Assembly (NCBI GenBank): GCA_963788325.1
Contig: CAWBGJ010000014.1
Location: 186,001-250,000, forward strand
DNA length: 64,000 bases
DNA from: Prado023 sp963788325
Lineage (GTDB): Bacteria; Actinomycetota; Actinomycetes; S36-B12; CAIYMF01
Direction of reading: 5' to 3'
Below the pieces are notes generated by a model, which had not been told where the DNA came from, made no database searches, and saw nothing but the letters and a program-made list of their open reading frames with translations. Made by a program: the position numbers and the translations under genes. Shown piece by piece: positions 32,041 to 40,915 of this stretch (the stretch's first letter is position 1; each line of letters opens with the position of its first letter).

Positions 32041-33011
32041 CAGCGGTTCCCACTCTGTTCGAGGCGGAGTTCGACCCCACTGGCCTGGGCGGCCAGGACG
32101 GTCTTGACGTGCTCGACGACGAAGGCACCCGCCTCCAGGGGGTTCGTCCCGCCGTTCTGGGTGATCATGCAGATGACGTCACGCTGGGCGTCGGTCTTGC
32201 CTGCGGTCGGGCGCCAACCGGAGTACACGCTCAGCGCGTCGGCAACCCCGAGGCCCGGCCGCTCGCCGATGAGCACCGCCACGACGTCGGCCTGGACGAT
32301 GTCGTTGATGTCGTTCATCACCCCGACTCGGCAGTAGCGCACGAAGAACGGCGTGCCCAGGGTGATCCCCGCCCCGCGCAGACCCTGTTCGATCACCGGG
32401 TAGATGTGCGGCAGGTTGTTCGTGACTGCAGCGGCCGAGAGCCCATCACCCACGACGATCTGCACCTGCGGCTTCTTGACGCAGCGCTGCGCAACCTGCG
32501 CCTTGGCCTCGTCGCTGAGCAACCGACCCAGATCCGGCCGCAGCAGGAACTCGTCCTGGTCGGTCACCCTGGTCTGCACCGTGAACAGCCCGAACTCCTC
32601 GAGCAGGTCCGTGGGGACGTCGCCGAAGATCGCGTCCTGGGTCACCGCGTGGTCCGCGCCGAACAGCAGGGTGGCCCGGGTGGGTGGGCGCGGCCCGGCC
32701 CGCCCGACGGCCAGCCGGGCAGCGGTGGACGCAGCGAGGTTGGCCAGGCCCGTGGGGTTGGCCGGGTCGACCACGCCGATGCGTCGGCGTTCCTCGGGCA
32801 CCGTGGGGTCCGCGACGTCGATGTGCACCTCGCCTGGTGCCACCTTCGGGCTCGTGCTCACTGCAGCGGGCCGGGGCGGGGACGCGGGTGCCGACGGGGT
32901 CGGGGACGCAGGTGCCGACGGGGTGCGGGGACTGGCTGGACCCGCGGCGGCGAGCCCGGCCAGCACCTCCTCGACGATGCTGCGCAACTCGGCTTCGGAT
33001 ACGACTGCCAT
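32040..33011 (-). CDS. eutC: Ethanolamine ammonia-lyase small subunit
   Basis: A 323-residue EutC. The N-terminal helix EAELRSIVEEVLAGLAAAG is an encapsulation-type peptide, followed by a Pro/Ser/Ala linker (about 25-55). The catalytic part includes GVVDPANPTGLANLAASTAARLAVGRAG, VQIVVGDGLSAAAVTNNLPH, FFVRYCRVGVMNDINDIV and VLIGERPGLGVADALSVYSG, which bind adenosylcobalamin and the large subunit. With EutB it splits ethanolamine into acetaldehyde and ammonia. It follows eutB by 9 nt. Confidence 0.95.
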   Translation of the reverse strand: MAVVSEAELRSIVEEVLAGLAAAGPASPRTPSAPASPTPSAPASPPRPAAVSTSPKVAPGEVHIDVADPTVPEERRRIGVVDPANPTGLANLAASTAARLAVGRAGPRPPTRATLLFGADHAVTQDAIFGDVPTDLLEEFGLFTVQTRVTDQDEFLLRPDLGRLLSDEAKAQVAQRCVKKPQVQIVVGDGLSAAAVTNNLPHIYPVIEQGLRGAGITLGTPFFVRYCRVGVMNDINDIVQADVVAVLIGERPGLGVADALSVYSGWRPTAGKTDAQRDVICMITQNGGTNPLEAGAFVVEHVKTVLAAQASGVELRLEQSGNR

Positions 33012-33020
33012 GTCTGCCTC

Positions 33021-34388
33021 CTACCGGCTCAGGAAGAAGGAGGCATCGCCGGCCTTCTGGGTCAGTCGGCCGTCGTGCATGAGTCCCAGACCTTCCATCC
33101 ACGCCTCGAACTCCGGCAGCGGGCGCAGCCGCAGCAGCTGCCGCAGGCTGGGGGCATCGTGGTAGCTCGAGCTCTGGTAGCTGAGCATCGAGTCATCGCC
33201 CATGGGGATGCCCATGATGTAGTTGACCCCGGCGGCACCGAGCAGGACGGCCAGGTTCTCGAGCTCATTCTGGGTCGAGCGCGCATGGTTGGTGTAGCAG
33301 ACGTCGGCGCCCATCGAGATCCCCGTGAGCTTGCCCATGAAGTGGTCCTCTAGCCCGGCCCGGGTGATCTGGGTCGAGTCGTAGAGGTACTCCGGGCCGA
33401 TGAACCCGACCACCGTGTTCAGCTGGAAGGGGTCGTAGCGCTTGGCCAGGCCGTAGCAGCGCGCCTCCATCACCACCTGGTCGGAGCCGTGGTGTGCGTC
33501 TGCGGAGAGCTCCGAGCCCTGCCCGGTCTCGAAGTACATGTAGTTGGGGCCCGTGGCCACCGAGTACCTCTTGGCCAGGTCGTAGGCCTCGTCGAGCAGC
33601 GCCACGTCGATGCCGAAGGAGTCGTTGCCCTTCTGCGAGCCGGCCAGGCTCTGGAAGACCAGCCCGACCGGGGCCCCCTTGCGCATGGCCTCCATCTGGG
33701 TCGAGACGTGGGACAGCAGGCAGTTCTGCGTCGGGATCTCCCAGCGGGTGATCACCTCGTGGGTCATCTCCAGCAGTCGTGCCACGCTGCCCAGGGAGTC
33801 ATCCGAGGGGTTGATCCCGATGACGCTGTCCCCCGAGCCGAAGCTCAGCCCCTCGTAGATCGCCGCTCGGATGCCCTCCACGGAGTCGGTCTGGTTGTTC
33901 GGCTGGCACCGGGAACCCAACGTCCCGCGCAGTCCGATCGTGTTGTTCGCGTGCTTGACCACCGAGATCTTGCTGGCCGCGAGCATCAGGTCCATGTTGG
34001 ACATCAGCTTCGTGACCCCCGCCACCATCTCGGCGGTCAGTCCGTTGCTGGCCCGGCGGATCATGTCCTCGGTCGTGGTGTCGGCGAGCAGCCACTCCCG
34101 GAAGTCGCCGACCGCCATGCCCTTGATCTCGGCATACACGGCCTCGTTGACCGCATCGTCGATGATCCGGGTGACCTCGTCGTCCTCGTAGGGCACCGCC
34201 GGGTTCGCCCGCAGCGTCTCCAGCGTGACCTCGGAGAGCACGAAGCGTGCCGCCATGCGCTCGGCCGCGCTCTGCGCCGCGATCCCCGCCAGGTGGTCCC
34301 CGGACTTGTCCTCGTTGGCCTTGGCCAGAAGCTCCTTGATGTCGCGGAACTCATAGCGATGGCCGAACAGGGTTGCTGCTAGCAGCAT
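33021..34388 (-). CDS. eutB: Ethanolamine ammonia-lyase large subunit
   Basis: A 455-residue EutB, TIM-barrel catalytic subunit. It starts LLAATLFGHRYEFRDIKELL like enteric EutB, and contains LASKISVVKHANNTIGLRGT-like, SRCQPNNQTDS, EGLSFGSGDSVIGINPSDDS, ENCLLSHVSTQ-like and GADVCYTNHA segments around the substrate site. ATG 34388 is preferred to GTG 34394 because AGGAGG is then 9 nt upstream and the N-terminus aligns with known EutB. It needs adenosylcobalamin; no adenosyltransferase is in the window. Confidence 0.95.
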   Translation of the reverse strand: MLLAATLFGHRYEFRDIKELLAKANEDKSGDHLAGIAAQSAAERMAARFVLSEVTLETLRANPAVPYEDDEVTRIIDDAVNEAVYAEIKGMAVGDFREWLLADTTTEDMIRRASNGLTAEMVAGVTKLMSNMDLMLAASKISVVKHANNTIGLRGTLGSRCQPNNQTDSVEGIRAAIYEGLSFGSGDSVIGINPSDDSLGSVARLLEMTHEVITRWEIPTQNCLLSHVSTQMEAMRKGAPVGLVFQSLAGSQKGNDSFGIDVALLDEAYDLAKRYSVATGPNYMYFETGQGSELSADAHHGSDQVVMEARCYGLAKRYDPFQLNTVVGFIGPEYLYDSTQITRAGLEDHFMGKLTGISMGADVCYTNHARSTQNELENLAVLLGAAGVNYIMGIPMGDDSMLSYQSSSYHDAPSLRQLLRLRPLPEFEAWMEGLGLMHDGRLTQKAGDASFFLSR

Positions 34389-34418
34389 CGGCACGCACCT
34401 CCTGGTCCGGTGGTGGAC

Positions 34419-35855
34419 TCAGTCATAGAACACCAGTGTCTTGATGGACAGCGGGACGGCGCGACCGTCGAGGACGGGCATCCCGATGTCGATGAAGTCG
34501 CCCTCGCCGAGGCCGACCTGGTCGATGACGATCAGCGGCAACCCGGTGCGGATGGCCTGCAGTGTCTGGCCCAGGACCTGGGCGTAGTCCTGCTGCAGCA
34601 CGAGCACGAGCGGACGGTCGCGGTGGCCGGCATCGTGGTAGGCCACGATCTCGGCGGCCACCGACTGCAGCGCCGCATAGCCGAGCTCCTGGGGCAGGTC
34701 CACGACGATCGCAGCCTGGACATCCTCGTCGAGGTCCCAGCGCCCGAGGGCCTCGGCGACAGCCTCGGCGAAGGCCGGGCCACCGCCACGCCCGGGCATC
34801 GCCGGGCGCAGCACGGGCAGGTTGCGCAGCGGGAGCAGGCCCCGGTCGACCCAGATCGTCGAGCCGCTGAGGGTCACGGTCTGCCCGGCTGCCCCCAGCA
34901 CCGTGGCGCGCAGCGTCTCCGGCGGCTGACGCACAGTCATCCGCGCCAGGCGCGCGTTGTTGTGCAGGCAGTCGGCGAGCAGCGGCCCGACATCGCCGTA
35001 CCGCGCGATCTGCGCCATCGTCGACACCGGCATCCGGTCGTAGTAGCAGGCGCCGATGCCCCCGGTGAGGAACACCGAGCTGGACGCGTCGGCGCCGCGC
35101 AACGGAGGGGTGAGCTGGACGCCCCGACCGACCCGGACCTCCTGGCCCGTGGCCAGGTCCACGATGAGGTCGGCCATCACGTCACAGAAGGCGCGCAACT
35201 GGTCGATGGTCGCAGGGCTGCCGGCCTTGATCCCCAGGCCCAGGTCCTCGATGATCGACAGGCCCGGAGGTGCGACCCTCAGGACCTGCCCGGACGGATC
35301 AACCTCCACCTGGCGCCCGCCGACGGCGATCCCGCAGGACCCCAAGTGCCGGCCCACCTTGAACAGGGCCGCGTTCGAGGTGCCGCCACCGATGTCGATG
35401 GTGGTGACCTGCTCGTAGTGGTCGGTCGACCAGCGCGCCGCACCAGAGCCGCGACCGGCGATCTGCGCCTCGGCGTTGGGTCCGGCGATCGTCACGACGA
35501 AGTCCCCCGCTCCGGCCGAGAGGGCGCGCAGGATCGCGTCGGCGTTCTTCGTGCGCGCGGTCTCGCCGGTGATGATCACCGCACCCGTCTCGATCGACCC
35601 CGGCGACACCCCAGCAGCTTCGTACTCCGCCTGGACCAGGCCGGCCAGGGCCGCGGCGTCCACCTCGTCGGGCGCGGACAGCGGGGTGGCATGCACCTCC
35701 CCGCGGTGGACCACCGACTTCTCATCCACCTGGATGCGGGGCACCTGGCCCGGACGGGCCACGTCATGGAGCACCAGCCGCGAGAAGACCACCTGGGTGG
35801 TCGTGGTCCCCACGTCGATCCCGACGCTCAGGACCTCGCGCTGGTCGATGGGCAT
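34419..35855 (-). CDS. eutA: Ethanolamine ammonia-lyase reactivating factor EutA
   Basis: A 478-residue EutA: VLSVGIDVGTTTTQVVFSRL, AVIITGETARTKNADAILRAL, AGDFVVTIAGPNAEAQIAGRG, TTIDIGGGTSNAALF and a C-terminal VGLGEGDFIDIGMPVLDGRAVP. EutA exchanges damaged cobalamin on EutBC for fresh adenosylcobalamin using ATP. It lies between eutN (7 nt) and eutB (30 nt). Confidence 0.95.
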   Translation of the reverse strand: MPIDQREVLSVGIDVGTTTTQVVFSRLVLHDVARPGQVPRIQVDEKSVVHRGEVHATPLSAPDEVDAAALAGLVQAEYEAAGVSPGSIETGAVIITGETARTKNADAILRALSAGAGDFVVTIAGPNAEAQIAGRGSGAARWSTDHYEQVTTIDIGGGTSNAALFKVGRHLGSCGIAVGGRQVEVDPSGQVLRVAPPGLSIIEDLGLGIKAGSPATIDQLRAFCDVMADLIVDLATGQEVRVGRGVQLTPPLRGADASSSVFLTGGIGACYYDRMPVSTMAQIARYGDVGPLLADCLHNNARLARMTVRQPPETLRATVLGAAGQTVTLSGSTIWVDRGLLPLRNLPVLRPAMPGRGGGPAFAEAVAEALGRWDLDEDVQAAIVVDLPQELGYAALQSVAAEIVAYHDAGHRDRPLVLVLQQDYAQVLGQTLQAIRTGLPLIVIDQVGLGEGDFIDIGMPVLDGRAVPLSIKTLVFYD

Positions 35856-35862
35856 GGCGCCG

Positions 35863-36153
35863 TCAGCTCTTGCGGAAGGTGACGGCGCCGTCGACCTCGA
35901 GGGAGTCCAGGATGCCCATGATCACCGCGTCGATGGGCTGCCCCGAGGTGGTCGCCGCGTGGCGTGCGGCGCTGCCCTCGGAGATCATGACCAGCTCGCC
36001 GGTCCCGGCTCCCACGGCGTCCACCGCGACGAACACCTCCCCCGTCACCTCGTTGCGCTCGTCGGCGGCCCGGACCAGAAGCAACTTCTGGCCCACCAGG
36101 CTGGACTCCTTGACTGTCGAGACTGCCGTTCCGATGACCCGTGCGATGCGCAT
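35863..36153 (-). CDS. eutN: EutN pentameric vertex shell protein
   Basis: A 96-residue EutN/CcmL-type protein: MRIARVIGTAVSTVKESSLVGQKLLLV, VAVDAVGAGTGELVMISEGSAAR, PIDAVIMGILDSLEVDG. Pentamers of this family close the vertices of the compartment. It is the first compartment gene after the permease, from which it is separated by 77 nt with a hairpin. Confidence 0.93.
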   Translation of the reverse strand: MRIARVIGTAVSTVKESSLVGQKLLLVRAADERNEVTGEVFVAVDAVGAGTGELVMISEGSAARHAATTSGQPIDAVIMGILDSLEVDGAVTFRKS

Positions 36154-36210
36154 TGATGTGCCCCTGTCAGGACTGCCTGCGACCGTGACCGCAAGCGTGG
36201 TGGTGTACGC

Positions 36211-36226
36211 GGCGCCCGAAGGCGCC
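36211..36226 (-). terminator. Hairpin between ethanolamine permease gene and eutN
   Basis: GGCGCC-CGAA-GGCGCC, a 6-bp stem with a 4-nt loop. It could give partial termination after the permease. Confidence 0.45.
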
Positions 36227-36230
36227 TGGA

Positions 36231-37691
36231 TCAGTGCAGCTCAGATTCAGCCGACTCGATGAGCGCGAACTCCTCCTCCGGCGCCGTGCCCACGATGTGG
36301 TGACGGCTGTAGAGGCCGAAGTAGGCGATCGCCACGGCGAACACGCCGGCCGTGATGGTCAGCACCCTGGGCTCCACCAGGAAGCCCGCGATCAGCGCCA
36401 CGACGGCCAGGATCAGCGCGATCCCGGTGGTGAACACGCCACCCGGGGTACGGTAGGGCCGATCCAGTTCGGGCTCCTTGAACCGCAGGATGATGTGCGA
36501 CAGCGTCATCATGATGTAGGAGATCGTCGCCCCGAAGACCGCCACGAGGATCAACAGGTCGCCCTGGTTGAGCACTGCCATCACGAAACCGATGATCCCG
36601 GGGATGATCAGTGCCATCGTCGGGGTCTTGCGGCTGTTCGTGATCGAGAGGAACTTCGGCAGGTAGCCCGCGCGGGAGAGCGCGAAGGTCTGCCGGGAGT
36701 AGGCGAAGATGATCGAGAAGAAGCTGGCGATCAGGCCCAGCAGCCCGACGACGTTGATGAACTGGCTGACCAGGTTCTGGCCGTCATAGGCCAGCGGCGC
36801 CTCGAGCGCCTCGACCAGCGGGTTGCCGGACTCCATCAGGAACGCCGAGCCGGCAGCCCCCGGAGCCGTGATCAGGATCAGGCCCGCGAACAGGATCAGC
36901 GCCAGCATGGCGCCGATGATGCCCTTCGGCATGTCCTTGGCCGGGTCCTTGGATTCCTCCGCCGCGAGCGGCACACCCTCGACGGCGAGGAAGAACCAGA
37001 TGGCGTAGGGAAGTGCTGCCCAGATCCCGATGTACCCGAAGGGTAGGAACGAGCTGGCACCGGCAGCGGCGGTGTCCACAGGGATGTCGGTGAGGTTGGC
37101 CGGGTCGAACTGCGGGATCGCCGCGATCACGAACACCACGAGTGCGAACACGGCGATGGCCGTGATCACGAACATGACCTTCAGGGCCTCGCCGACACCG
37201 AACAGGTGCAGTCCGATGAACACGGTGTAGAAGAAGAGGTAGACGACCCAGCCGTCGAGCCCGATCAACGAGTTGACGTACGCCCCGATGAAGTTGGCGA
37301 TGGCCGCCGGGGCGATGGCGTACTCGATGAGGATCGCGGTGCCCGTCAGGAAGCCGCCCCAGGGCCCCATCGCCCGGCGGGCGAACGCGTACCCTCCGCC
37401 GGTGGTGGAGATCGTCGAGGAGAGCTCCGCGAGGCCGAAGACCATGAACAGGTACATGGTCGCCATCAGGATCGTGGCGATCAGCAGACCGCCCCAGCCA
37501 CCCTCGCCGAGTCCGAAGTTCCAGCCCGCGAAGTCACCGGAGATGACGTAGGCGACCCCCAGGCCCGCCAGCAGGACCCAGCCCGCGACTCCCCCCTGCA
37601 GCTGCCTCTTCTCGAAGTACTCGGAACCTTCCCGCTCGAGTTCAACACCGCCCTGCACATGCTTCTTCGCAGGTTTCGGGGAATCCGACAT
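36231..37691 (-). CDS. eat: Ethanolamine permease (APC superfamily)
   Basis: A 486-residue amino acid/polyamine/organocation transporter with about 12 hydrophobic segments. The stretch YVISGDFAGWNFGLGEGGWGG, then GLAELSSTISTTGGGYAFARRAMGPWGG and FFLAVEGVPLAAEESKDPAKDMPKGI, is characteristic of ethanolamine permeases. It brings ethanolamine across the membrane. ATG 37691 has GGAGG upstream. It opens the operon and replaces EutH, which is absent. Confidence 0.9.
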   Translation of the reverse strand: MSDSPKPAKKHVQGGVELEREGSEYFEKRQLQGGVAGWVLLAGLGVAYVISGDFAGWNFGLGEGGWGGLLIATILMATMYLFMVFGLAELSSTISTTGGGYAFARRAMGPWGGFLTGTAILIEYAIAPAAIANFIGAYVNSLIGLDGWVVYLFFYTVFIGLHLFGVGEALKVMFVITAIAVFALVVFVIAAIPQFDPANLTDIPVDTAAAGASSFLPFGYIGIWAALPYAIWFFLAVEGVPLAAEESKDPAKDMPKGIIGAMLALILFAGLILITAPGAAGSAFLMESGNPLVEALEAPLAYDGQNLVSQFINVVGLLGLIASFFSIIFAYSRQTFALSRAGYLPKFLSITNSRKTPTMALIIPGIIGFVMAVLNQGDLLILVAVFGATISYIMMTLSHIILRFKEPELDRPYRTPGGVFTTGIALILAVVALIAGFLVEPRVLTITAGVFAVAIAYFGLYSRHHIVGTAPEEEFALIESAESELH

Positions 37692-37761
37692 TGCCCACCT
37701 CCTCGATGACCGGCCTGGTGGTCGTCATCATCCGCGCCCGGCAACACCTGACGGGCGTCGC

Positions 37762-37791
37762 CTCGCACGTTAGACCTGTCCGATGCGGACA
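37762..37791. promoter_or_regulatory. Promoter/operator of the ethanolamine operon
   Basis: The minus-strand 12-mer CTAACGTGCGAG (37762-37773), identical to that in the rhamnose importer promoter, supplies a TAACGT -10 box. Directly upstream is a palindrome TGTCCG-ATG-CGGACA (37777-37791) where a regulator could bind. No -35 consensus is visible, suggesting activation. Confidence 0.5.
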
Positions 37792-37814
37792 TGCCCGCTG
37801 GCCGGGCAACGGTG

Positions 37815-38591
37815 CTACTCGGGCGTGTCGACCGCAATTGCGTGGGCCCGGGCAAGCGCGGGCGCGAGGTCCAGGAGCTGGTGGGAGGAGATGGTCGCAC
37901 CGCCGAGGTGGGTGGCGCCCTCGAACCGCCCGATCCGGGCGCCACGCAGGTCCACATCAGCCAGGGTGGCCCGAGTCACGATCAGCTCATCGACGGTGCA
38001 GCCGTGCAGGCGCACCCGCGAGGCGCTCGCCCCGCCGAGGTCCAACGACTCGATCCGGCAGTCAGTGAACGCCACGTCCGTGAGGGTCGCAGCGCGCAGG
38101 TTGACGTACCCCAGCCGAGCCCCGGTCACCGCGACCCCATCCCAGATGCTGCCGGCCAGGTCCAGTGCCGGAATCCGGCCACCATCGATCGCGACGTTGC
38201 GCCAGGTGCCATCCCGACCCACCAGGGCGGTCACCTCCAGCTCCCGCAGCCGGCACACGAGCACTCGGGCACGATCCAGGCCGAGCTGCTCGACGCCGAC
38301 GGCCTCCACCTGGCACTCGCGCAGGGTCACCCGCGTCCAGTCCAACTCCGACACGCCCCGGACCTGCAGGATCTCGGCCTCCCGCTCGTCACCGGGCACG
38401 AGGTCGGCACCCTCGGCGGGGACCAACTCACCCAGGCTGAGGGCTGGGATCCGGGGCGAGGCAACAGCACGCGCCTGGGCAGGGGGCGAGTCGGGGCGCT
38501 GGTGGACCACCTGCCTGATCGTGCCAGACCGGCCGGTATCCCGAGCTTCTCCCGCCGAGGGGCGGCTCCGGACCGAGGTGGCCGCAGCCAA
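37815..38591 (-). CDS. Pentapeptide-repeat-like protein
   Basis: Up to 258 residues. From about residue 75 onward the chain shows degenerate five-residue repeats with central Leu/Val/Ile (for example DLAGSIWDGVAVTGARLGYV, NLRAATLTDVAFTDC, SLDLGGASASRV and TLADVDLRGARIGRF), giving a right-handed beta-helix. The start is uncertain: TTG 38591 opens the frame, but GTG 38510 (231 residues) keeps everything recognisable. A known subset of such proteins mimics DNA and protects gyrase; nothing here proves that role. It follows a 76-residue hypothetical gene on the same strand. Confidence 0.7.
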   Translation of the reverse strand: MAAATSVRSRPSAGEARDTGRSGTIRQVVHQRPDSPPAQARAVASPRIPALSLGELVPAEGADLVPGDEREAEILQVRGVSELDWTRVTLRECQVEAVGVEQLGLDRARVLVCRLRELEVTALVGRDGTWRNVAIDGGRIPALDLAGSIWDGVAVTGARLGYVNLRAATLTDVAFTDCRIESLDLGGASASRVRLHGCTVDELIVTRATLADVDLRGARIGRFEGATHLGGATISSHQLLDLAPALARAHAIAVDTPE

Positions 38592-38612
38592 CCCCCTGCG
38601 CTCGGTCCAAGC

Positions 38613-38843
38613 TCAGTCAGACGTGCTGGACCCGGCCGCACGCCGAGCCGCCAGCCGGTGGGTCAGCTCCTCACGAGTGAAGTTCGCTGGTGCAGTGACC
38701 ATGGCGATCTCGACCGCCTCCTCCAGGGGGAGGCCGTCGAAGCGCGCGAAGCGGTCATGGACGCCCTCCGCGGCCTCGGCCCACCGCATCGTGGCGACCG
38801 GATCGCTGGCCTCGACCCGCTCCGCCCTGTGCCAGATACCCAC
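38613..38843 (-). CDS. Small conserved-looking hypothetical protein
   Basis: Predicted 76 residues from GTG 38843, with GGGGAG 6 nt upstream. The sequence (GIWHRAERVEASDPVATM, then FDGLPLEEAVEIAMVTAPAN) is helical and soluble, without motifs I recognise. It lies 21-102 nt before the pentapeptide-repeat gene, so the two may be co-transcribed. Confidence 0.5.
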   Translation of the reverse strand: MGIWHRAERVEASDPVATMRWAEAAEGVHDRFARFDGLPLEEAVEIAMVTAPANFTREELTHRLAARRAAGSSTSD

Positions 38844-38967
38844 GAGTGCTCCCCTTCCCCCGCCTGTGCTCCCGTGGCGGGACGATAGGACGCCGGCGCA
38901 GGGCTGCGCAAGTGTCCCGAGGAGTAGCGTGCAACTCAAGAGGTCCGTCCCGGCAGGAGGCTGACTG

Positions 38968-40809
38968 ATGAGATGCCCGCGCTGCGCAGCAGGTGATCTG
39001 GACCCCAGGGATCACGACGAGACTGGCATGGTCACGTGCTCGTGCGGGCACCGGGCCTACGCCGGATACGTCGCGGAGGGGTCCGTGCTCACCGCACGAC
39101 TGGGCTGGCTGGCTGACCGGATCTCGGCCGGCGATCCGGCCCCGACCCCGGAACTGGCCCGCGCCTACGGGGTGTGGCCGCCACCGGCCGCGGGCGATGT
39201 CCCCGGGGCGCCCGGGTACCTCCCCGGACAGCAGCCGGTGGCGGCCCCGCCGAGCGCCGCCCCCAGCGCGCAGACGATCCTGCTGGGCCTCGGCGCGCTG
39301 CTGCTCGTCGTGGCCGGCGTGGTGTTCGCTGCCGTCACCTGGGACCGCCTGGGCACCTGGGGCCAGGTGACATTCATGCTGGTGGCCACCGCAGCCGTGG
39401 CGGCGCTGGCGATCAGGCTCCGGGATCGCCTGACAGGCACCGCGGAGGCGCTGGCCGTGGTCGCAGCCGGCCTTGCGGCCGTGGACCTCATCGCCGCCCC
39501 GGCGCTGGGCCTGCTGCCCGAGCACTGGATCCAGGACCCGACGCTCTACCCAGCGCTGGCCCTCGGGGCGCTCGGCACCGTCCTCCTGATGGCCCACCAG
39601 CGCACCGGATTGGTGGCGTGGCGATGGCTGGGTTGGTTGTTCGTGCTCACCGGGATGCTCCTGGTCGTCGTCGCAGTGGGGGCCGTCCTCGACTCGAACT
39701 CCTTGACTGCGGCGTCGGTGACCATCCCACTGTTGGGCAGTCTGGCCATGCTGGCCGCGGCCCGACACGCGGGCCGGTGGCCGCAGCACGCGCCTGCCCT
39801 GCGCGCGGTGGGCGGACTCGGCGTTCTGATCGCCGGTGGCATCACCGCCGTGGCCTCGATCAGTCCGCAGGCGCGGCCCGGTGCCCTGGTCACCACAGCT
39901 TCTGCAGCAGCGGCGGTCGGTGTGTGGGCTGCCCTGGACCGCGAGGACAGTGGGCCCCTGCCGCACGCCGCGGCAGCCCTGGCCGGCGTCACGGTCGGCC
40001 TGGTGCTGGCGCTGCCACCCGATCCCCAACCGGTCTGGTTGGCCGCAGCGGTGGCCCTGGCGGGCCTCACCCTCGGACTGGCGGTGTGGGTCCTGCAGGG
40101 CGACGCCCCGCGCTGGTCGATCAGCGTGGTGGGCGCTGCTTCCGCCTGGTCATCGTGGGCGCTCCTGCGCGCCACGGCCCCGTGGTACGACCTGGCTGGA
40201 GAAAGCGACCTCCTCGACAGCCAGTGGGCGCTCCTGGCAGCACTGGTCGCCGGCATCGCCTTCGCGGTCGCCTGGTGGTTGCCGGCGGCGGGTTGGGCCG
40301 GCGCACTGCTGGCCGGCTGTTCCCTGGCGATCGCCCCCGGGTTCTCCCCCACCTACATCGAGGGGTACTCCCTGCCACTGGCTGCGCTGTTGCTCCTGGC
40401 GGGCCTGCTGTGGCGGCGTCCCGGCCCGCAACCCTCGCTGATGTGGTTGGGGCCCGCCGTGGCCATGGCGCTGCTTCCCTCCGCGATCGCTGCCTGGGCG
40501 GCGCCCTGGGCCCAGGATGTGGGCAGCCTGGGCACCACGGGGCATCTGGTGCGCCTCGGTGCGCTGCTGGGTGCCGGGGTGCTGGCCGTGGTGCTCGGGG
40601 CCCGGACCCGGCTCGGTGGCCTGCTGATCCCCGGCGCACTGGCCCTGGCGATCACCGCGGGCGCCCAAGCCTGGAGCGGCCTGTCGACCCTTCCGCGCTT
40701 CCTCGGTCTCGCGCTGGCCGGGACCCTGCTGGTGCTCGCGGGCGCCCGGATCGAGTGGTTGCGCGGGGAGGGCCGTCGGGCCCGGACCTGGATCCAGGGG
40801 TTGCGCTGA
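38968..40809 (+). CDS. Large multi-pass membrane protein with N-terminal zinc ribbon (SCO7613-type)
   Basis: A 613-residue protein. Residues 1-35 hold two CxxC-like pairs (MRCPRCAAGD, VTCSCGHRAY) that fit a small zinc ribbon. After a Pro/Ala linker (about 70-100) come some 15-18 closely spaced hydrophobic segments to the C-terminus, rich in Ala, Leu and Gly. This resembles actinobacterial SCO7613 C-terminal-domain membrane proteins, whose function is unknown. ATG 38968 has AGGAGG 8 nt upstream. No catalytic or transport signature is seen. Confidence 0.65.
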   Translation: MRCPRCAAGDLDPRDHDETGMVTCSCGHRAYAGYVAEGSVLTARLGWLADRISAGDPAPTPELARAYGVWPPPAAGDVPGAPGYLPGQQPVAAPPSAAPSAQTILLGLGALLLVVAGVVFAAVTWDRLGTWGQVTFMLVATAAVAALAIRLRDRLTGTAEALAVVAAGLAAVDLIAAPALGLLPEHWIQDPTLYPALALGALGTVLLMAHQRTGLVAWRWLGWLFVLTGMLLVVVAVGAVLDSNSLTAASVTIPLLGSLAMLAAARHAGRWPQHAPALRAVGGLGVLIAGGITAVASISPQARPGALVTTASAAAAVGVWAALDREDSGPLPHAAAALAGVTVGLVLALPPDPQPVWLAAAVALAGLTLGLAVWVLQGDAPRWSISVVGAASAWSSWALLRATAPWYDLAGESDLLDSQWALLAALVAGIAFAVAWWLPAAGWAGALLAGCSLAIAPGFSPTYIEGYSLPLAALLLLAGLLWRRPGPQPSLMWLGPAVAMALLPSAIAAWAAPWAQDVGSLGTTGHLVRLGALLGAGVLAVVLGARTRLGGLLIPGALALAITAGAQAWSGLSTLPRFLGLALAGTLLVLAGARIEWLRGEGRRARTWIQGLR

Positions 40810-40915
40810 GCAAGCGAGCAGGATTGAGAATATGCCCCCGGGGGCACCACTGATGGGCTATGTGATCTTGGCTGCGGCAGACTGGCCGCAGAGCCACGAG
40901 TCCAGGAGGTAGGTC

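Noticed and set aside
26935..37691. Idea that the microcompartment processes 1,2-propanediol or lactaldehyde from the adjacent rhamnose pathway.
   Set aside because: The signature enzyme is clearly EutBC with EutA, and an ethanolamine permease is present. RhaE and LldD already take lactaldehyde to pyruvate. No diol dehydratase or lactaldehyde reductase is seen.
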